A DNA stretch of 64,000 nt from Nocardia sp. BMG51109 (GTDB lineage: Bacteria > Actinomycetota > Actinomycetes > Mycobacteriales > Mycobacteriaceae), in contig NZ_JAFQ01000004.1 of assembly GCF_000526215.1 (NCBI RefSeq), forward strand, positions 3,100,001 to 3,164,000, written 5' to 3'. Under the pieces are notes generated by a model. It saw nothing but the letters and a program-made list of their open reading frames with translations, was not told the DNA's origin and searched no databases. The position numbers and the translations under genes are program-made. Shown one piece after another: positions 37,308-45,094 of the stretch (positions are counted from its first letter, which is position 1; every line of letters starts with the position of its first letter).

Positions 37308-38795
37308 GTGAATACGGGTGAATCGTGGCCGGACTTCGACGAAGCCTGGTCGCGAGTACGGCGGATGCAGGCCAAACTGCACTGGTGGGCGATCCGGGAT
37401 CCGGGTCGCGTGTTCGAGGATCTGCACAATCTGGTGAGTGATCCGGCGTTTCTGGTGCATGCCTGGGAACGGGTGCGTAGCAACAAAGGTGGCCGAACCG
37501 CCGGGGTTGATGGGGTGAAGCCTGCCTCGATCCCGAGGAACTCGATGGTCTTGTTGTCGCGGCTGCGAACGGAGTTGAAGGACCGGAGCTTCCGTCCGGA
37601 CCGGGTCCGGGAGAAGTCGATTCCGAAACCGGGCAGCACGGACAAGAAGCGCCGGTTGGGGATACCGACCGCAGGCGACCGCATTGTTCAGGCGGCGTTG
37701 AAGTTGGTACTCGAGCCGATCTTCGAGGCGGATTTCCAGCCCGGTTCCTACGGGTTCCGCCCGAATCGTCGCGCTCAGGACGCGATCGCCGAGATTCACT
37801 TGTTCGGCAACCGGGGTTACACCTGGGTGCTGGAGGCCGATATCGAGGCGTGTTTCGACCGGATCGACCACACGGCCCTGATGGACCGGATGCGTCACCG
37901 GATCAGGGACAAACGCGTTCTCGCCCTGGTCAAGTCGTTTCTCAAAGCAGGAATCCTCAGCGAGGACGGCATCGACCGGGAAGCGCTCACCGGAACCCCG
38001 CAGGGCGGGATTCTGTCGCCTTTGCTGGCGAATATCGCCCTGTCGGTGCTCGATGACCACTATCAACACAAGTGGGATGCCTTCTCTGCCGGGAAGCCCT
38101 CGCCGAACGCGGGCTGGCAGGGACGGCAACGAGAGCGCCGCAACGGGGGCGCGACCTACCGGCTCGTCCGCTACGCGGACGATTTCGTGGTCCTGGTCAA
38201 CGGCGAGAGACACCACGCCGAACAAGCCAGGACCGAGGTCGCGGACATTCTGGCCCCGATGGGTTTGACCCTGTCGGAGCCGAAAACCCATGTGGTGCAC
38301 ATGGATACCGGGTTCGACTTCCTCGGCTGGCGCATCCAGCGCCGGACGAAGCCGGGCACGGTGAACAAGGCAGTGATTCACACCTATCCGTCGAAGAAGT
38401 CGCTGGCTTCGATCATGCGGAAGGTGAAGTTTCACACGCGCAGATCCGCACCCTACAAGACGTTGGCCGACATGCTCTTTCACCTGAACCGAACGGTCCG
38501 GGGCTGGTGTCTCTATTTCCGACACGGTGTCTCGTTTGCTACCTACCGCTACCTGCAGCACTACACGTGGGTTCGCGCCATGAGGTGGCTCTACAAGAGA
38601 CACTCGCGCCTGAGCTGGCGCAAAGTGCTTCGCCGGTATTGCACCCCGGCTCCGATGCGCCGCCCAGCAGAGAACGGGATCGTGCTCTATAACCCGACCG
38701 ACACCGGAATCGAACGCTACCGGTGGCGTGGCTACACCATCCCGACACCCTGGAGCAACGCGGCACAACGTCTGGCGACAACCACGCCAGCATGA
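37308..38795 (+). CDS. ltrA: Group II intron reverse transcriptase/maturase (LtrA-like)
   Basis: A 495-residue intron-encoded protein. The reverse transcriptase domain spans residues ~60-330, with RTAGVDGV, the fingers block, TPQGGILSPLLANI and the catalytic YADD in VRYADDFVVL (~residue 288). A maturase (X) domain with the group II maturase pattern follows (~residues 380-470: LNRTVRGWCLYFRHG and the following helix). The protein ends shortly after domain X with no HNH endonuclease domain, so mobility would rely on nicked or replicating DNA as in endonuclease-minus introns. GTG at 37308 has GGAGG five bases upstream. The frame and catalytic residues are intact. Confidence 0.95.
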   Translation: MNTGESWPDFDEAWSRVRRMQAKLHWWAIRDPGRVFEDLHNLVSDPAFLVHAWERVRSNKGGRTAGVDGVKPASIPRNSMVLLSRLRTELKDRSFRPDRVREKSIPKPGSTDKKRRLGIPTAGDRIVQAALKLVLEPIFEADFQPGSYGFRPNRRAQDAIAEIHLFGNRGYTWVLEADIEACFDRIDHTALMDRMRHRIRDKRVLALVKSFLKAGILSEDGIDREALTGTPQGGILSPLLANIALSVLDDHYQHKWDAFSAGKPSPNAGWQGRQRERRNGGATYRLVRYADDFVVLVNGERHHAEQARTEVADILAPMGLTLSEPKTHVVHMDTGFDFLGWRIQRRTKPGTVNKAVIHTYPSKKSLASIMRKVKFHTRRSAPYKTLADMLFHLNRTVRGWCLYFRHGVSFATYRYLQHYTWVRAMRWLYKRHSRLSWRKVLRRYCTPAPMRRPAENGIVLYNPTDTGIERYRWRGYTIPTPWSNAAQRLATTTPA

Positions 38796-38805
38796 ATTCC
38801 ATGGA

Positions 38806-38839
38806 GAGCCGGATGCGGTGAAAGCCGCACGTCCGGTTC
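38806..38839 (+). ncRNA. Group II intron domain V
   Basis: A 34-nt hairpin starting GAGCCGGATGCGG, capped by a GAAA tetraloop, and ending GTCCGGTTC. This is the classic catalytic domain V, eleven bases after the maturase stop codon. Confidence 0.93.
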
Positions 38840-38902
38840 GGAGGGCGGTCACGGGAAACGGAACTGCGGCAACGCAATTACCGCGCCCGTGATCGACCCT
38901 AC

Positions 38903-39089
38903 CCTGCCGTATTGTGAACGGCCGCCCCGGCGCAGCGTGCGTGTACGCCACGAACTCGAGGGCCTGTATCGATTCCTCGCTGTTACCTTCGGCCTCCTCG
39001 TCCGGCTCGTTGCGCAGCAGCACCCCGACCAGGCCGCCGAAGATCACCACGAGCGCCATGAGTACCGACCAGGCTGTGGCGGTGCTCAT
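38903..39089 (-). CDS. Small single-pass membrane protein, 3' end interrupted by the intron
   Basis: From ATG at 39089 the frame begins with one transmembrane helix (WSVLMALVVIFGGLVGVLL, residues ~7-25), followed by an acidic EPDEEAEG segment and a short tail. After about 60 residues the frame enters the group II intron. The ATG overlaps the stop codon of the preceding gene by ATGA, so it is translationally coupled. The natural stop cannot be placed because the exact intron boundaries, and so the spliced frame, are uncertain. No function is known. Confidence 0.6.
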
Positions 39090-39397
39090 GCCCGGCCCAC
39101 CTGGTAGGGGAAAGTCGCCCAGCGCGCGAAACTCAGTCGCGGAGTAGCGGTTTCAACGTCCACGATGCACATGAGCGCCTGCAACTGGATCGCGTTCAGA
39201 TGACCGGGTGACGGCACGATCACAGCGTCGACATCAGCGGCGCGCACCTGGTCGACCAGCGGCAGCGCGGACGGGTCGGGCCAGTACAGGGCATAGCCGA
39301 GCCGCCGCGCGAGCCGGCGGATTCTGGCGTTCTCCCATTCCCCCCACGGACTGGTGTTCGGATCGACCCAAGCAAACGCTGTCGGATGTGCCCGCAT
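39086..39397 (-). CDS. Hypothetical protein (~103 aa)
   Basis: Small soluble alpha/beta protein. The central segment with LGYALYWPDPSALPLVDQV and the following DVDAVIVPSPGHL (residues ~50-65) looks like a minimal Rossmann-like strand-loop, somewhat like the N-terminal part of serine-recombinase/resolvase proteins but without a catalytic serine context. The start is set at ATG 39397, which has GAAAGG nine bases upstream; ATG 39436 is an alternative. Its stop overlaps the start of the small membrane protein. It probably forms an operon with the HTH regulator upstream. Confidence 0.65.
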   Translation of the reverse strand: MRAHPTAFAWVDPNTSPWGEWENARIRRLARRLGYALYWPDPSALPLVDQVRAADVDAVIVPSPGHLNAIQLQALMCIVDVETATPRLSFARWATFPYQVGRA

Positions 39398-39552
39398 AGC
39401 CCGTTGCCTTTCCCGCGCCGGTTGGTTGTAGGGCACCCACCGCCGGGGAGTCGGATCGGGAGTTGTTGCCAGGACCCCGGCGGCGGGGCCACTCGAACGC
39501 TAAGCGCGGGAGAGCGGAATTCTTGTCCCGTGAGGACAACAGCCGAAATCGG

Positions 39553-40785
39553 TTAGCGCGGGGCCATTCCCATACGGTGAGCCAGCCCGCGCAGTTCTCG
39601 TCCGGTGTGGTCGCGGGAGGCCGTGGGTAGCAGATCGGTTACGGTTTCGCGGATCAAGACGTTGTTGCGAACGTACTGCGGTGCCAGCTGTTCGGCGGTC
39701 ACGAGGGATTGGACGCTGTGGACTCGTGTCGCCCGGTCGGTGGCCAGTGCCCGGCCGAGATCGCCGTGAAAGCTGGCTTGCCAGGCACGCAGCGGGATCG
39801 TGTCGGGGTGCGCACCGTGAGCGAGTTCGGCCACCTTGCTGCCCTCGCCGAGTTCGGTAGCCAGCGACACCCGCCACAGCTGCACGTTATCCGGCCCGAA
39901 GTACAGCCCAGCGAAGTTCTCGTGGTGCTCGGGCAACCGCTGCGCCAAGTCATCGGCTTCGGCGAGGTGGTCATAGGTGCGTACCGTGTCCCCCTGGACG
40001 GCACACGCCAACGCCGCGATGAAGTGCAAGGTGCCGGCAACCTGAATCGCGTTCGGTCCCGGCGTCGCTGTCAGATCGTCGACCGCCCGCACCGCCAGAT
40101 CGTATTGACGTTGCCGGGCCCCGGGTCCGCCCATGATGCCGCGCAGGTAGGCGGCGTATCCGAGCCATTCGGGTTCGTTCAGCTCTTGCGCGCAGTCGTG
40201 GGCCGCGCGCACGGCCATCATCGGCAGTCCGCGGACGCCGAGGTTCTTGCAGACCGACGCGGCGGCCCGGTACGCGTAGATCAAGGCCACCAGCACGTCC
40301 CGGCGGCGTTCAGGGTCTCGCGCATAGTGGGCGTGCAGTTCCCCGAGCAGGCCGGGCAGGACATGACCCATCGCGGCGTAGTCGGCGTTCTCCCGCAACT
40401 GCTCGGTGAGGGTGCTGACCGCTTCAGCCACGTCGGGCCAGGGCCGAACAGCAACGCCGGGGTCTTCGCCGAGATCGTAGGTCTCCAAGGCGGCCTCGAC
40501 TCCGGTGATCGCCGCGTGTGCTTCGTTGGTGAGTGGGTCGGTAGGTGGAAAGGGCCTACCGGTCAATTCCTGTGGTGCTACTCGTAGCGCGGTGGCGAGA
40601 TCCTCGAGCAATCGGCGGCTGTCGACGTGCTTGTCTCCTCGTTCCAGCTTGCCGAGGTATCCGAAGGAGATGCCCGCGAGATCAGCGGTCACTTGGAGGG
40701 ATTGTCCGCGCCACGCCCGGATTTCCCGCAACCTCCGTCCGAGATCGTTCGGCGGGGTGACCCCACCTTCGTTTCCCACACCCAT
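39553..40785 (-). CDS. XRE-family HTH regulator with helical repeat sensor domain
   Basis: A 410-residue protein. A Cro/C1-type helix-turn-helix occupies residues ~14-70 (RGQSLQVTADLAGISFGYLGKLERG), followed by a long all-helical region rich in Ala/Leu with TPR-like spacing (~residues 90-405). This is the architecture of many actinobacterial DNA-binding regulators that sense a ligand or peptide through a helical repeat domain. ATG at 40785 was chosen; an in-frame GTG lies three codons earlier. It heads the minus-strand string of small genes and is divergent from the XRE-ImmA gene, with a 160-bp shared promoter region. Confidence 0.85.
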   Translation of the reverse strand: MGVGNEGGVTPPNDLGRRLREIRAWRGQSLQVTADLAGISFGYLGKLERGDKHVDSRRLLEDLATALRVAPQELTGRPFPPTDPLTNEAHAAITGVEAALETYDLGEDPGVAVRPWPDVAEAVSTLTEQLRENADYAAMGHVLPGLLGELHAHYARDPERRRDVLVALIYAYRAAASVCKNLGVRGLPMMAVRAAHDCAQELNEPEWLGYAAYLRGIMGGPGARQRQYDLAVRAVDDLTATPGPNAIQVAGTLHFIAALACAVQGDTVRTYDHLAEADDLAQRLPEHHENFAGLYFGPDNVQLWRVSLATELGEGSKVAELAHGAHPDTIPLRAWQASFHGDLGRALATDRATRVHSVQSLVTAEQLAPQYVRNNVLIRETVTDLLPTASRDHTGRELRGLAHRMGMAPR

Positions 40786-40945
40786 AGATCCCACGCTACG
40801 ACCACGGGTTGCCTTGTGCAGGGCTTCGTGGACTGCGGATCTTACGGTTGTTCGGGGAGCCGGAACGAGCCGTCGCTACAGCTCGTGGAGCCGCATGTGC
40901 AGAGTCGCCCCACGTCCCGTTTCCGGATGTGCCAAAATCGCAAAT

Positions 40946-42040
40946 ATGGACGCGAAGGCGCTTGGTAGGCGGATCGCGGAGGCTCGAGTCGCCGCCGGCA
41001 TGTCACAGGGGCAGCTGGCCGCAGCGTTGGACCAGGTCGACCACACGACGATCAGCAAAATGGAGTCGGGAACTCGACGCGTCTCGGCTACCGAGATGTT
41101 CGCGATCGCCGAGAAGCTCGACAAGCCTCTGCAGTGGTTCGTGATGGATGAAGTACCTGCGGCGATCAGCCGCCGCACCGACGCAGGGTTCGATCCCGGG
41201 GTCACCGCGCGCGTGGACGAGGCGATCGAGTTGCTGGCCGACGATATGCGATCGCTGATGCGTAAAGGGCTGATCTCTGCGGTGCCGCGACCAGAGTCGG
41301 CGGTGCCCGGCTGTCATGAGGACGCTGAGCGGATCGCGCAGGAGACGCGCAAGCGGATCGGGCTGGACGGCGAGCCCATCATCGACGTCCTGTCCGTCTG
41401 CGAGAAGCTCGGAATGTACGTGTTCGTGGGTGACTACGGCGAGTCGGCGGACGGCGCATGCGTCATTGTCGACGGGGACGGCGACACGGCAGTGGCCGCC
41501 GCAGTGATCAACGCTGAGCAGCCGCGAGGCCGCAAGCGGGTCACCGTCGCCCATGAGCTGGCGCACTGGTTGATAGGCGACGCCTATGATGCGCACAGCT
41601 CAGACTCCGAAACCATGGTCAAGTCGGTCGCGATCCACTTCCTGATCCCCCGCGCGGGGGCGGGGAAGCTGTGGAGTGACTACCCGCATGACAGCCCGCG
41701 CCGTCGCGCCATCCGCATCGCCGGCACCTATCGGGTGTCATGGACCGCGACGGTCAACCAGCTCAAAAACATCGGGCTGATAGACGAGTACGACCGCGTC
41801 GCGCTCGCACGGGACGTTCCCGTCACCAGTGACTTCGCCGCAGTAGGAGTTCCGTTCCGCGCCGATGACCTGGTTGCCCCCCGGCTGTCCCCGCAACTGG
41901 CCGCAGCGGTGGTCCGAGGGTACGAAGCTGCCAAGCTCACGCGTAAGCGGACCTTACAGATGCTGCGCGGATCGATCAGTGACGCCGAGCTACGCACACG
42001 CGACAACTCACCCTTCGAGGTGATCGACGGAGATGCTTGA
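40946..42040 (+). CDS. XRE HTH fused to ImmA/IrrE metallopeptidase
   Basis: A 364-residue regulator. The N-terminal helix-turn-helix (residues ~5-60, MSQGQLAAALDQVDHTTISKM) is followed by an ImmA/IrrE-type zinc peptidase domain whose HExxH is VAHELAHW near residue 203. ImmA-type enzymes cleave a repressor to de-repress mobile elements or stress genes. Fusion to the HTH suggests a self-contained switch. Its 3' end overlaps the following PIN-domain gene by 8 bases (ATGCTTGA), implying coupled translation. The ATG follows a CAAAAT box by only eight bases, so the mRNA may be leaderless. Confidence 0.9.
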   Translation: MDAKALGRRIAEARVAAGMSQGQLAAALDQVDHTTISKMESGTRRVSATEMFAIAEKLDKPLQWFVMDEVPAAISRRTDAGFDPGVTARVDEAIELLADDMRSLMRKGLISAVPRPESAVPGCHEDAERIAQETRKRIGLDGEPIIDVLSVCEKLGMYVFVGDYGESADGACVIVDGDGDTAVAAAVINAEQPRGRKRVTVAHELAHWLIGDAYDAHSSDSETMVKSVAIHFLIPRAGAGKLWSDYPHDSPRRRAIRIAGTYRVSWTATVNQLKNIGLIDEYDRVALARDVPVTSDFAAVGVPFRADDLVAPRLSPQLAAAVVRGYEAAKLTRKRTLQMLRGSISDAELRTRDNSPFEVIDGDA

Positions 42041-42608
42041 CCCTTGGGTTATGGACACGAGCGTGTTCACCCATTGGCACCGCGCAGGTCACGGCGAGAT
42101 ACTGCGAAGGCTCTCCCCTGGCGGGCAGGTGATTCTGATCCCGGACGCGGTGAACGCGGAGGTTGAGGTGGCGCGTGAGAAGTACTCCGGGATTCCGGCG
42201 ATAGCCGAGTGCGAATGGGTCAAACTCGTCGTCCTCGATTCCGACGAGGGAGCGGTGCAACTGGCGATCCAGTCCGACCTGGGAGCGGAGACACCCGCCG
42301 AGCATGCCGGTGAAGCCGCGGTGATCGCCTACGCGCACGCACACGGGTGCACCGCGATCCTCGACGAACGCGAGGCGATCAGCCAGGCCGACGAGTACAC
42401 GGTCCAGGCGCGGGATTCGATGTGGATCATCATCGAGGCGCTCCACGTCCTCGATGACGTCGATCGTGGCGGGGCGGAGCGGATCGTCGACGACCTCCTT
42501 GCGACAGAGATGTGGCTGCCAGTGAAGTCCGGCGCGAGTCTCGTCGGATGGGCCTACGAAGTCGGGTACATGCCGCACGCCAGCCGACTCGCTGCCTCAC
42601 CTGGATGA
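42033..42608 (+). CDS. PIN-domain nuclease-like protein paired with the XRE-ImmA gene
   Basis: A 191-residue protein with a PIN (VapC-like) arrangement of acidic residues: VMDTSVF (Asp ~7), the EHAGEAAVIAYA block (Glu ~89-93) and TAILDEREA (Asp ~109). PIN proteins are metal-dependent ribonucleases, frequently toxins. The ATG lies inside the end of the ImmA gene, so the two are co-translated. No small VapB-like antitoxin is present, so the XRE-ImmA protein would be the natural regulator or neutraliser. This is inferred from context. Confidence 0.8.
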   Translation: MLDPWVMDTSVFTHWHRAGHGEILRRLSPGGQVILIPDAVNAEVEVAREKYSGIPAIAECEWVKLVVLDSDEGAVQLAIQSDLGAETPAEHAGEAAVIAYAHAHGCTAILDEREAISQADEYTVQARDSMWIIIEALHVLDDVDRGGAERIVDDLLATEMWLPVKSGASLVGWAYEVGYMPHASRLAASPG

Positions 42609-42762
42609 ACAGCGGTGCGCTAGCGGTTGATCGGGCGGATGCGGTTCGGGCTGGCAACCCGCCGCAACTGGTCGATCATCGCCGTGGTGCGGCAGCCGGA
42701 GTCGTTGGGTGTGTCGGCGGTGTGGCGGGAATAAGGCCGCCGGTCGCCGTGCTGCACGGCGC

Positions 42763-43194
42763 ATGCCGAAACCTTTCACGGAGGCCGAGCGTCAGGAGTT
42801 CCTCGCGGACAAGCACATTGCCGTGCTGTCGGTCGCGACGAGCGACGGTCGCCCGCCCGCAACCGTCCCGATCTGGTACGACTACACCCCCGGCGGCAGC
42901 ATCCGGATCAACACCGGTGCCAACAGCCGCAAGGCCCGGTTGGTCCGGGAGGCCGGCGCGGTGACCCTGGTCGTGCAGCGGGAAGAGCTGCCGTACCAGT
43001 ACGTCATCGTCGAGGGCACCGTCGTCGACACCGCGATCCCCGCCCCGCGGGGAGCGCGGGAGGAGATCGCCGTCCGCTACCTCGGCCCGGAGGGTGGCCG
43101 CGCCTTCGCCGACAGCATGGAGGGCTCCGAGTCCGTGCTGTTCACCATCCGTCCCGACCGCTGGATCACCCAGGACTACTCGGGCGATCTCTGA
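42763..43194 (+). CDS. PPOX-class flavin/F420-dependent protein
   Basis: A 143-residue split beta-barrel protein of the pyridoxamine 5'-phosphate oxidase-like superfamily, which binds FMN or F420. Visible hallmarks are the opening helix FTEAERQEFLADK, the strand HIAVLSVATSDGRPPATVPIWYDY (two pieces, residues ~14-37) and the cofactor-phosphate segment ARLVREAGAVTLVVQRE (~50-66). No Shine-Dalgarno is clear. The actinobacterial members of this size often use F420 for reductions, but substrate cannot be told. It stands alone between the toxin-like genes. Confidence 0.8.
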   Translation: MPKPFTEAERQEFLADKHIAVLSVATSDGRPPATVPIWYDYTPGGSIRINTGANSRKARLVREAGAVTLVVQREELPYQYVIVEGTVVDTAIPAPRGAREEIAVRYLGPEGGRAFADSMEGSESVLFTIRPDRWITQDYSGDL

Positions 43195-43234
43195 AAGCCG
43201 TTCGGGGCCTGCGGAACCGGGATCGGCCTCGGCG

Positions 43235-43430
43235 CGTCGGCCAGGACTCGACCGCCGCCGCGGCCGTACTCGCCTGCTGTTCGATCGGCGCGAAGTGGTT
43301 TCCGGGAATCTCGATGACGTCGTCGACATCCGGGGCGGCGCGAGATGGATGCCGACCGGCTGATCACCGGCGCGCAATAGCAGTTTCGGCGCGGTGACCG
43401 CCGGAGCCGGCGACGACTCCAAGGTGCCAG
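43235..43430 (-). pseudogene. 3' remnant of an alpha/beta-hydrolase (thioesterase-like) gene
   Basis: The minus strand reads APKLLLRAGDQPVGIH in one frame and then, after a frameshift near 43340, DVDDVIEIPGNHF followed by an Ala-rich helix ending VESW in another. Together this is the C-terminal part of an alpha/beta-hydrolase, closest in pattern to PKS/NRPS thioesterases, including the catalytic-His GxHF motif. The nucleophile-elbow half is absent. The fragment and the surrounding 43195-43544 hold nothing else I can support. Confidence 0.55.
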
Positions 43431-43544
43431 GCCGTTCGTCCTATCCGGAAGCGGTTCTCCGGCAGCGAATTCCGGATTCGGGGCTACCCACGGCTGCCTC
43501 CGGATCGGCAATGCCGTGTGCTTGCGGGGTCGGCAGCCCTCACG

Positions 43545-43997
43545 TCACGGCCGTTCCGCTCCGCCCGGCGACGTCACCGCTTCCAGGCTGCCGCGCGGTG
43601 CGACCCAGCGGTGATTCAGGTCGACGACCGTGGCCACGGTGTCGAAGTCGGCATCGTAGTGCACCAGCAGAAGCCGATGTTCCACGGCGAGAACGGCTGT
43701 CAGCAGGTCCGCGATGCCGACCTCCCGATGCCGTCCGCTTCCCGCCAGGACGCGCTGCACCGAGAAGGCGCGCCGCCAGTGGTCGTCGTCGGTGGGCAGG
43801 TACTCGTAGGCGACTCGTCGGTCGGACCGGATCCGCTCGTATTCCGCCGGGCCGCGCGCGCTGAAGAGCGCTTCGGCGTCGAGCGTCGCGCAGGTCGCCA
43901 CCGTGCCCGACTGCATCATGGGTGCGAGCACCCGCGCGACGCCGGGGTGGCGCATGCGAGCCGCCGCGCTGGTGTCGATGAGGAACCGTGATGTCAC
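43545..43997 (-). CDS. vapC: VapC-family PIN toxin
   Basis: A 150-residue PIN-domain ribonuclease. The first acidic residue is in FLIDTSAAARM (Asp ~7), a conserved Glu is in LDAEALFSAR, and the third and fourth acidic residues fall in GIADLLTAVLA and HYDADFD. GTG at 43997 overlaps the TGA of the antitoxin gene (GTGA), which is standard for vapBC operons and decides the start. VapC toxins cleave tRNA or rRNA; the target here is unknown. Confidence 0.9.
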   Translation of the reverse strand: MTSRFLIDTSAAARMRHPGVARVLAPMMQSGTVATCATLDAEALFSARGPAEYERIRSDRRVAYEYLPTDDDHWRRAFSVQRVLAGSGRHREVGIADLLTAVLAVEHRLLLVHYDADFDTVATVVDLNHRWVAPRGSLEAVTSPGGAERP

Positions 43998-44200
43998 CGC
44001 CACACGTCGGCCCGCTGCTCGGGCTCCGCCAGCGACTCCATGCCGCCGTCGGTCAGCCATTCGATCTGGCGGGCGCGGGCCGCGGCGGCCGCCGCCGAGC
44101 GGAGCGCCGTGCGGACGGTGTCCGAGACCCCGGAGGTGCCGAGTTCGCGCTGGGCCGCCTCCAGCAGCTCGTCGTCTATGTCGATCAGTCGTTTCGTCAC
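43994..44200 (-). CDS. vapB: VapB-family antitoxin
   Basis: A 68-residue antitoxin. The N-terminal ribbon-helix-helix (TKRLIDIDDELLEAAQREL, then TSGVSDTVRTALRSA) binds DNA and the C-terminal acidic tail (EPEQRADVWR) should thread into the toxin. GTG at 44200 was chosen because GAAGG lies seven bases upstream and the canonical VapB start TKRLIDID follows directly; a longer in-frame reading to 44233 lacks support. It overlaps vapC by four bases. Two palindromes upstream are likely operators for VapBC autoregulation. Confidence 0.88.
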   Translation of the reverse strand: MTKRLIDIDDELLEAAQRELGTSGVSDTVRTALRSAAAAAARARQIEWLTDGGMESLAEPEQRADVWR

Positions 44201-44212
44201 CGCGGCCCTTCG

Positions 44213-44245
44213 GGATATATATCCTGTCGACAACTAGTATATACT
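44213..44245 (-). promoter_or_regulatory. vapBC promoter/operator with two perfect palindromes
   Basis: GGATATATATCC (44213-44224) and AGTATATACT (44236-44245) are perfect palindromes 11 bases apart, just upstream of vapB. On the minus strand the second contains TATACT, a fair -10 box, so repressor binding would block transcription. Confidence 0.6.
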
Positions 44246-44329
44246 TTGCGAATCGGGATGTCGCGGTTGCGTAATGGGCCGGTGCGACGATTTCCATCCT
44301 GAGGTCGCGTCCACCGGAGGAGGGGATTC

Positions 44330-45094
44330 ATGCTGCCGGATGCACCGGCGCTTCAGCTGGCCGGGTTGTACAAGAGGTTCGGCGGGCCCTGGGTGGTGGA
44401 CGGGGTGAGTCTCACAGTGCCGCCCGGTTCGTTCTTCGGGCTGGTGGGGCCGAACGGGGCCGGGAAGACCACGACGTTGTCGATGGCGGTGGGCCTGCTG
44501 CGGCCCGATGCCGGACAGTCGCACATCTTCGGGTCCGACGTGTGGGCGGATCCGGTGCGGGCCAAGGCGATCGTCGGGGTGCTGCCGGACGGGCTGGCGC
44601 TGCCGGAGCGGCTGACCGGTCGCGAATTGCTCACCTACACCGGCCTTTTGCGCGGCATGGCCGCGGGCACCGTGGCCGAGCGGGCGCAGGAACTGCTCGC
44701 CGTCCTCGAACTCACCGGCGCCGAGAACACCTTGGTCGTCGACTACTCCGCCGGTATGCGCAAGAAGATCGGCCTGGCGACAGCGCTGCTGCACGCGCCG
44801 AAACTGCTCGTTCTCGACGAGCCGTTCGAGGCCGTCGATCCGGTGTCGGCCGGGACGATCCGCACCATCCTGCGCCGATTCGTCGACGCCGGTGGTTCGG
44901 TGGTGCTGTCGAGTCATGTGATGGCGCTGGTGGAAAACCTCTGCGATCGTCTCGCGGTGATCCACCGCGGGCAGGTGGTGAGCGCGGGCACCGTGGCCGA
45001 GGTGCGCGGTGACGGCTCCCTGGAGGAGGCGTTCGTGCGGCTGGTGGGCGGCCGGGTCGGCGGCGACGAGGGACTGTCGTGGTTGGCGTCCTGA
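44330..45094 (+). CDS. ABC transporter ATP-binding protein
   Basis: A 254-residue nucleotide-binding subunit of an ABC-2-type exporter. Walker A is GPNGAGKTTT (residues ~43-52). The signature reads YSAGMRKK (~143) instead of canonical LSGGQ, a variant common in actinobacterial ABC-2 systems. Walker B is KLLVLDEPF (~160), and the H-loop is SSHVM (~199). ATG at 44330 has GGAGGAGG upstream. The permease gene begins inside its last codons, so the two are translationally coupled. The cargo is unknown; no specific signal points to the NRPS product. Confidence 0.93.
   Translation: MLPDAPALQLAGLYKRFGGPWVVDGVSLTVPPGSFFGLVGPNGAGKTTTLSMAVGLLRPDAGQSHIFGSDVWADPVRAKAIVGVLPDGLALPERLTGRELLTYTGLLRGMAAGTVAERAQELLAVLELTGAENTLVVDYSAGMRKKIGLATALLHAPKLLVLDEPFEAVDPVSAGTIRTILRRFVDAGGSVVLSSHVMALVENLCDRLAVIHRGQVVSAGTVAEVRGDGSLEEAFVRLVGGRVGGDEGLSWLAS

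Larger units (their letters stand above)
36753..38902 (+). mobile_element. Group II intron with LtrA-type protein
   Basis: Retroelement of about 2.15 kb. Structured noncoding RNA (domains I-III) precedes the protein gene, and domains V and VI follow it. The 3' end is placed at 38902 because group II introns end in AY and the sequence there ends CCCTAC, just after a domain VI-like hairpin. The 5' end near 36753 (GTGTCG) is approximate, since the GTGYG consensus is imperfect. It lies on the plus strand inside a minus-strand gene string, so it is antisense to its host transcript and could not be spliced from it. Confidence 0.85.

Noticed and set aside
36576..39089. A continuous 837-codon minus-strand frame across the group II intron
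   Set aside because: Most of it is antisense to the intron RNA and maturase. Only the ends outside the intron look like real small genes.
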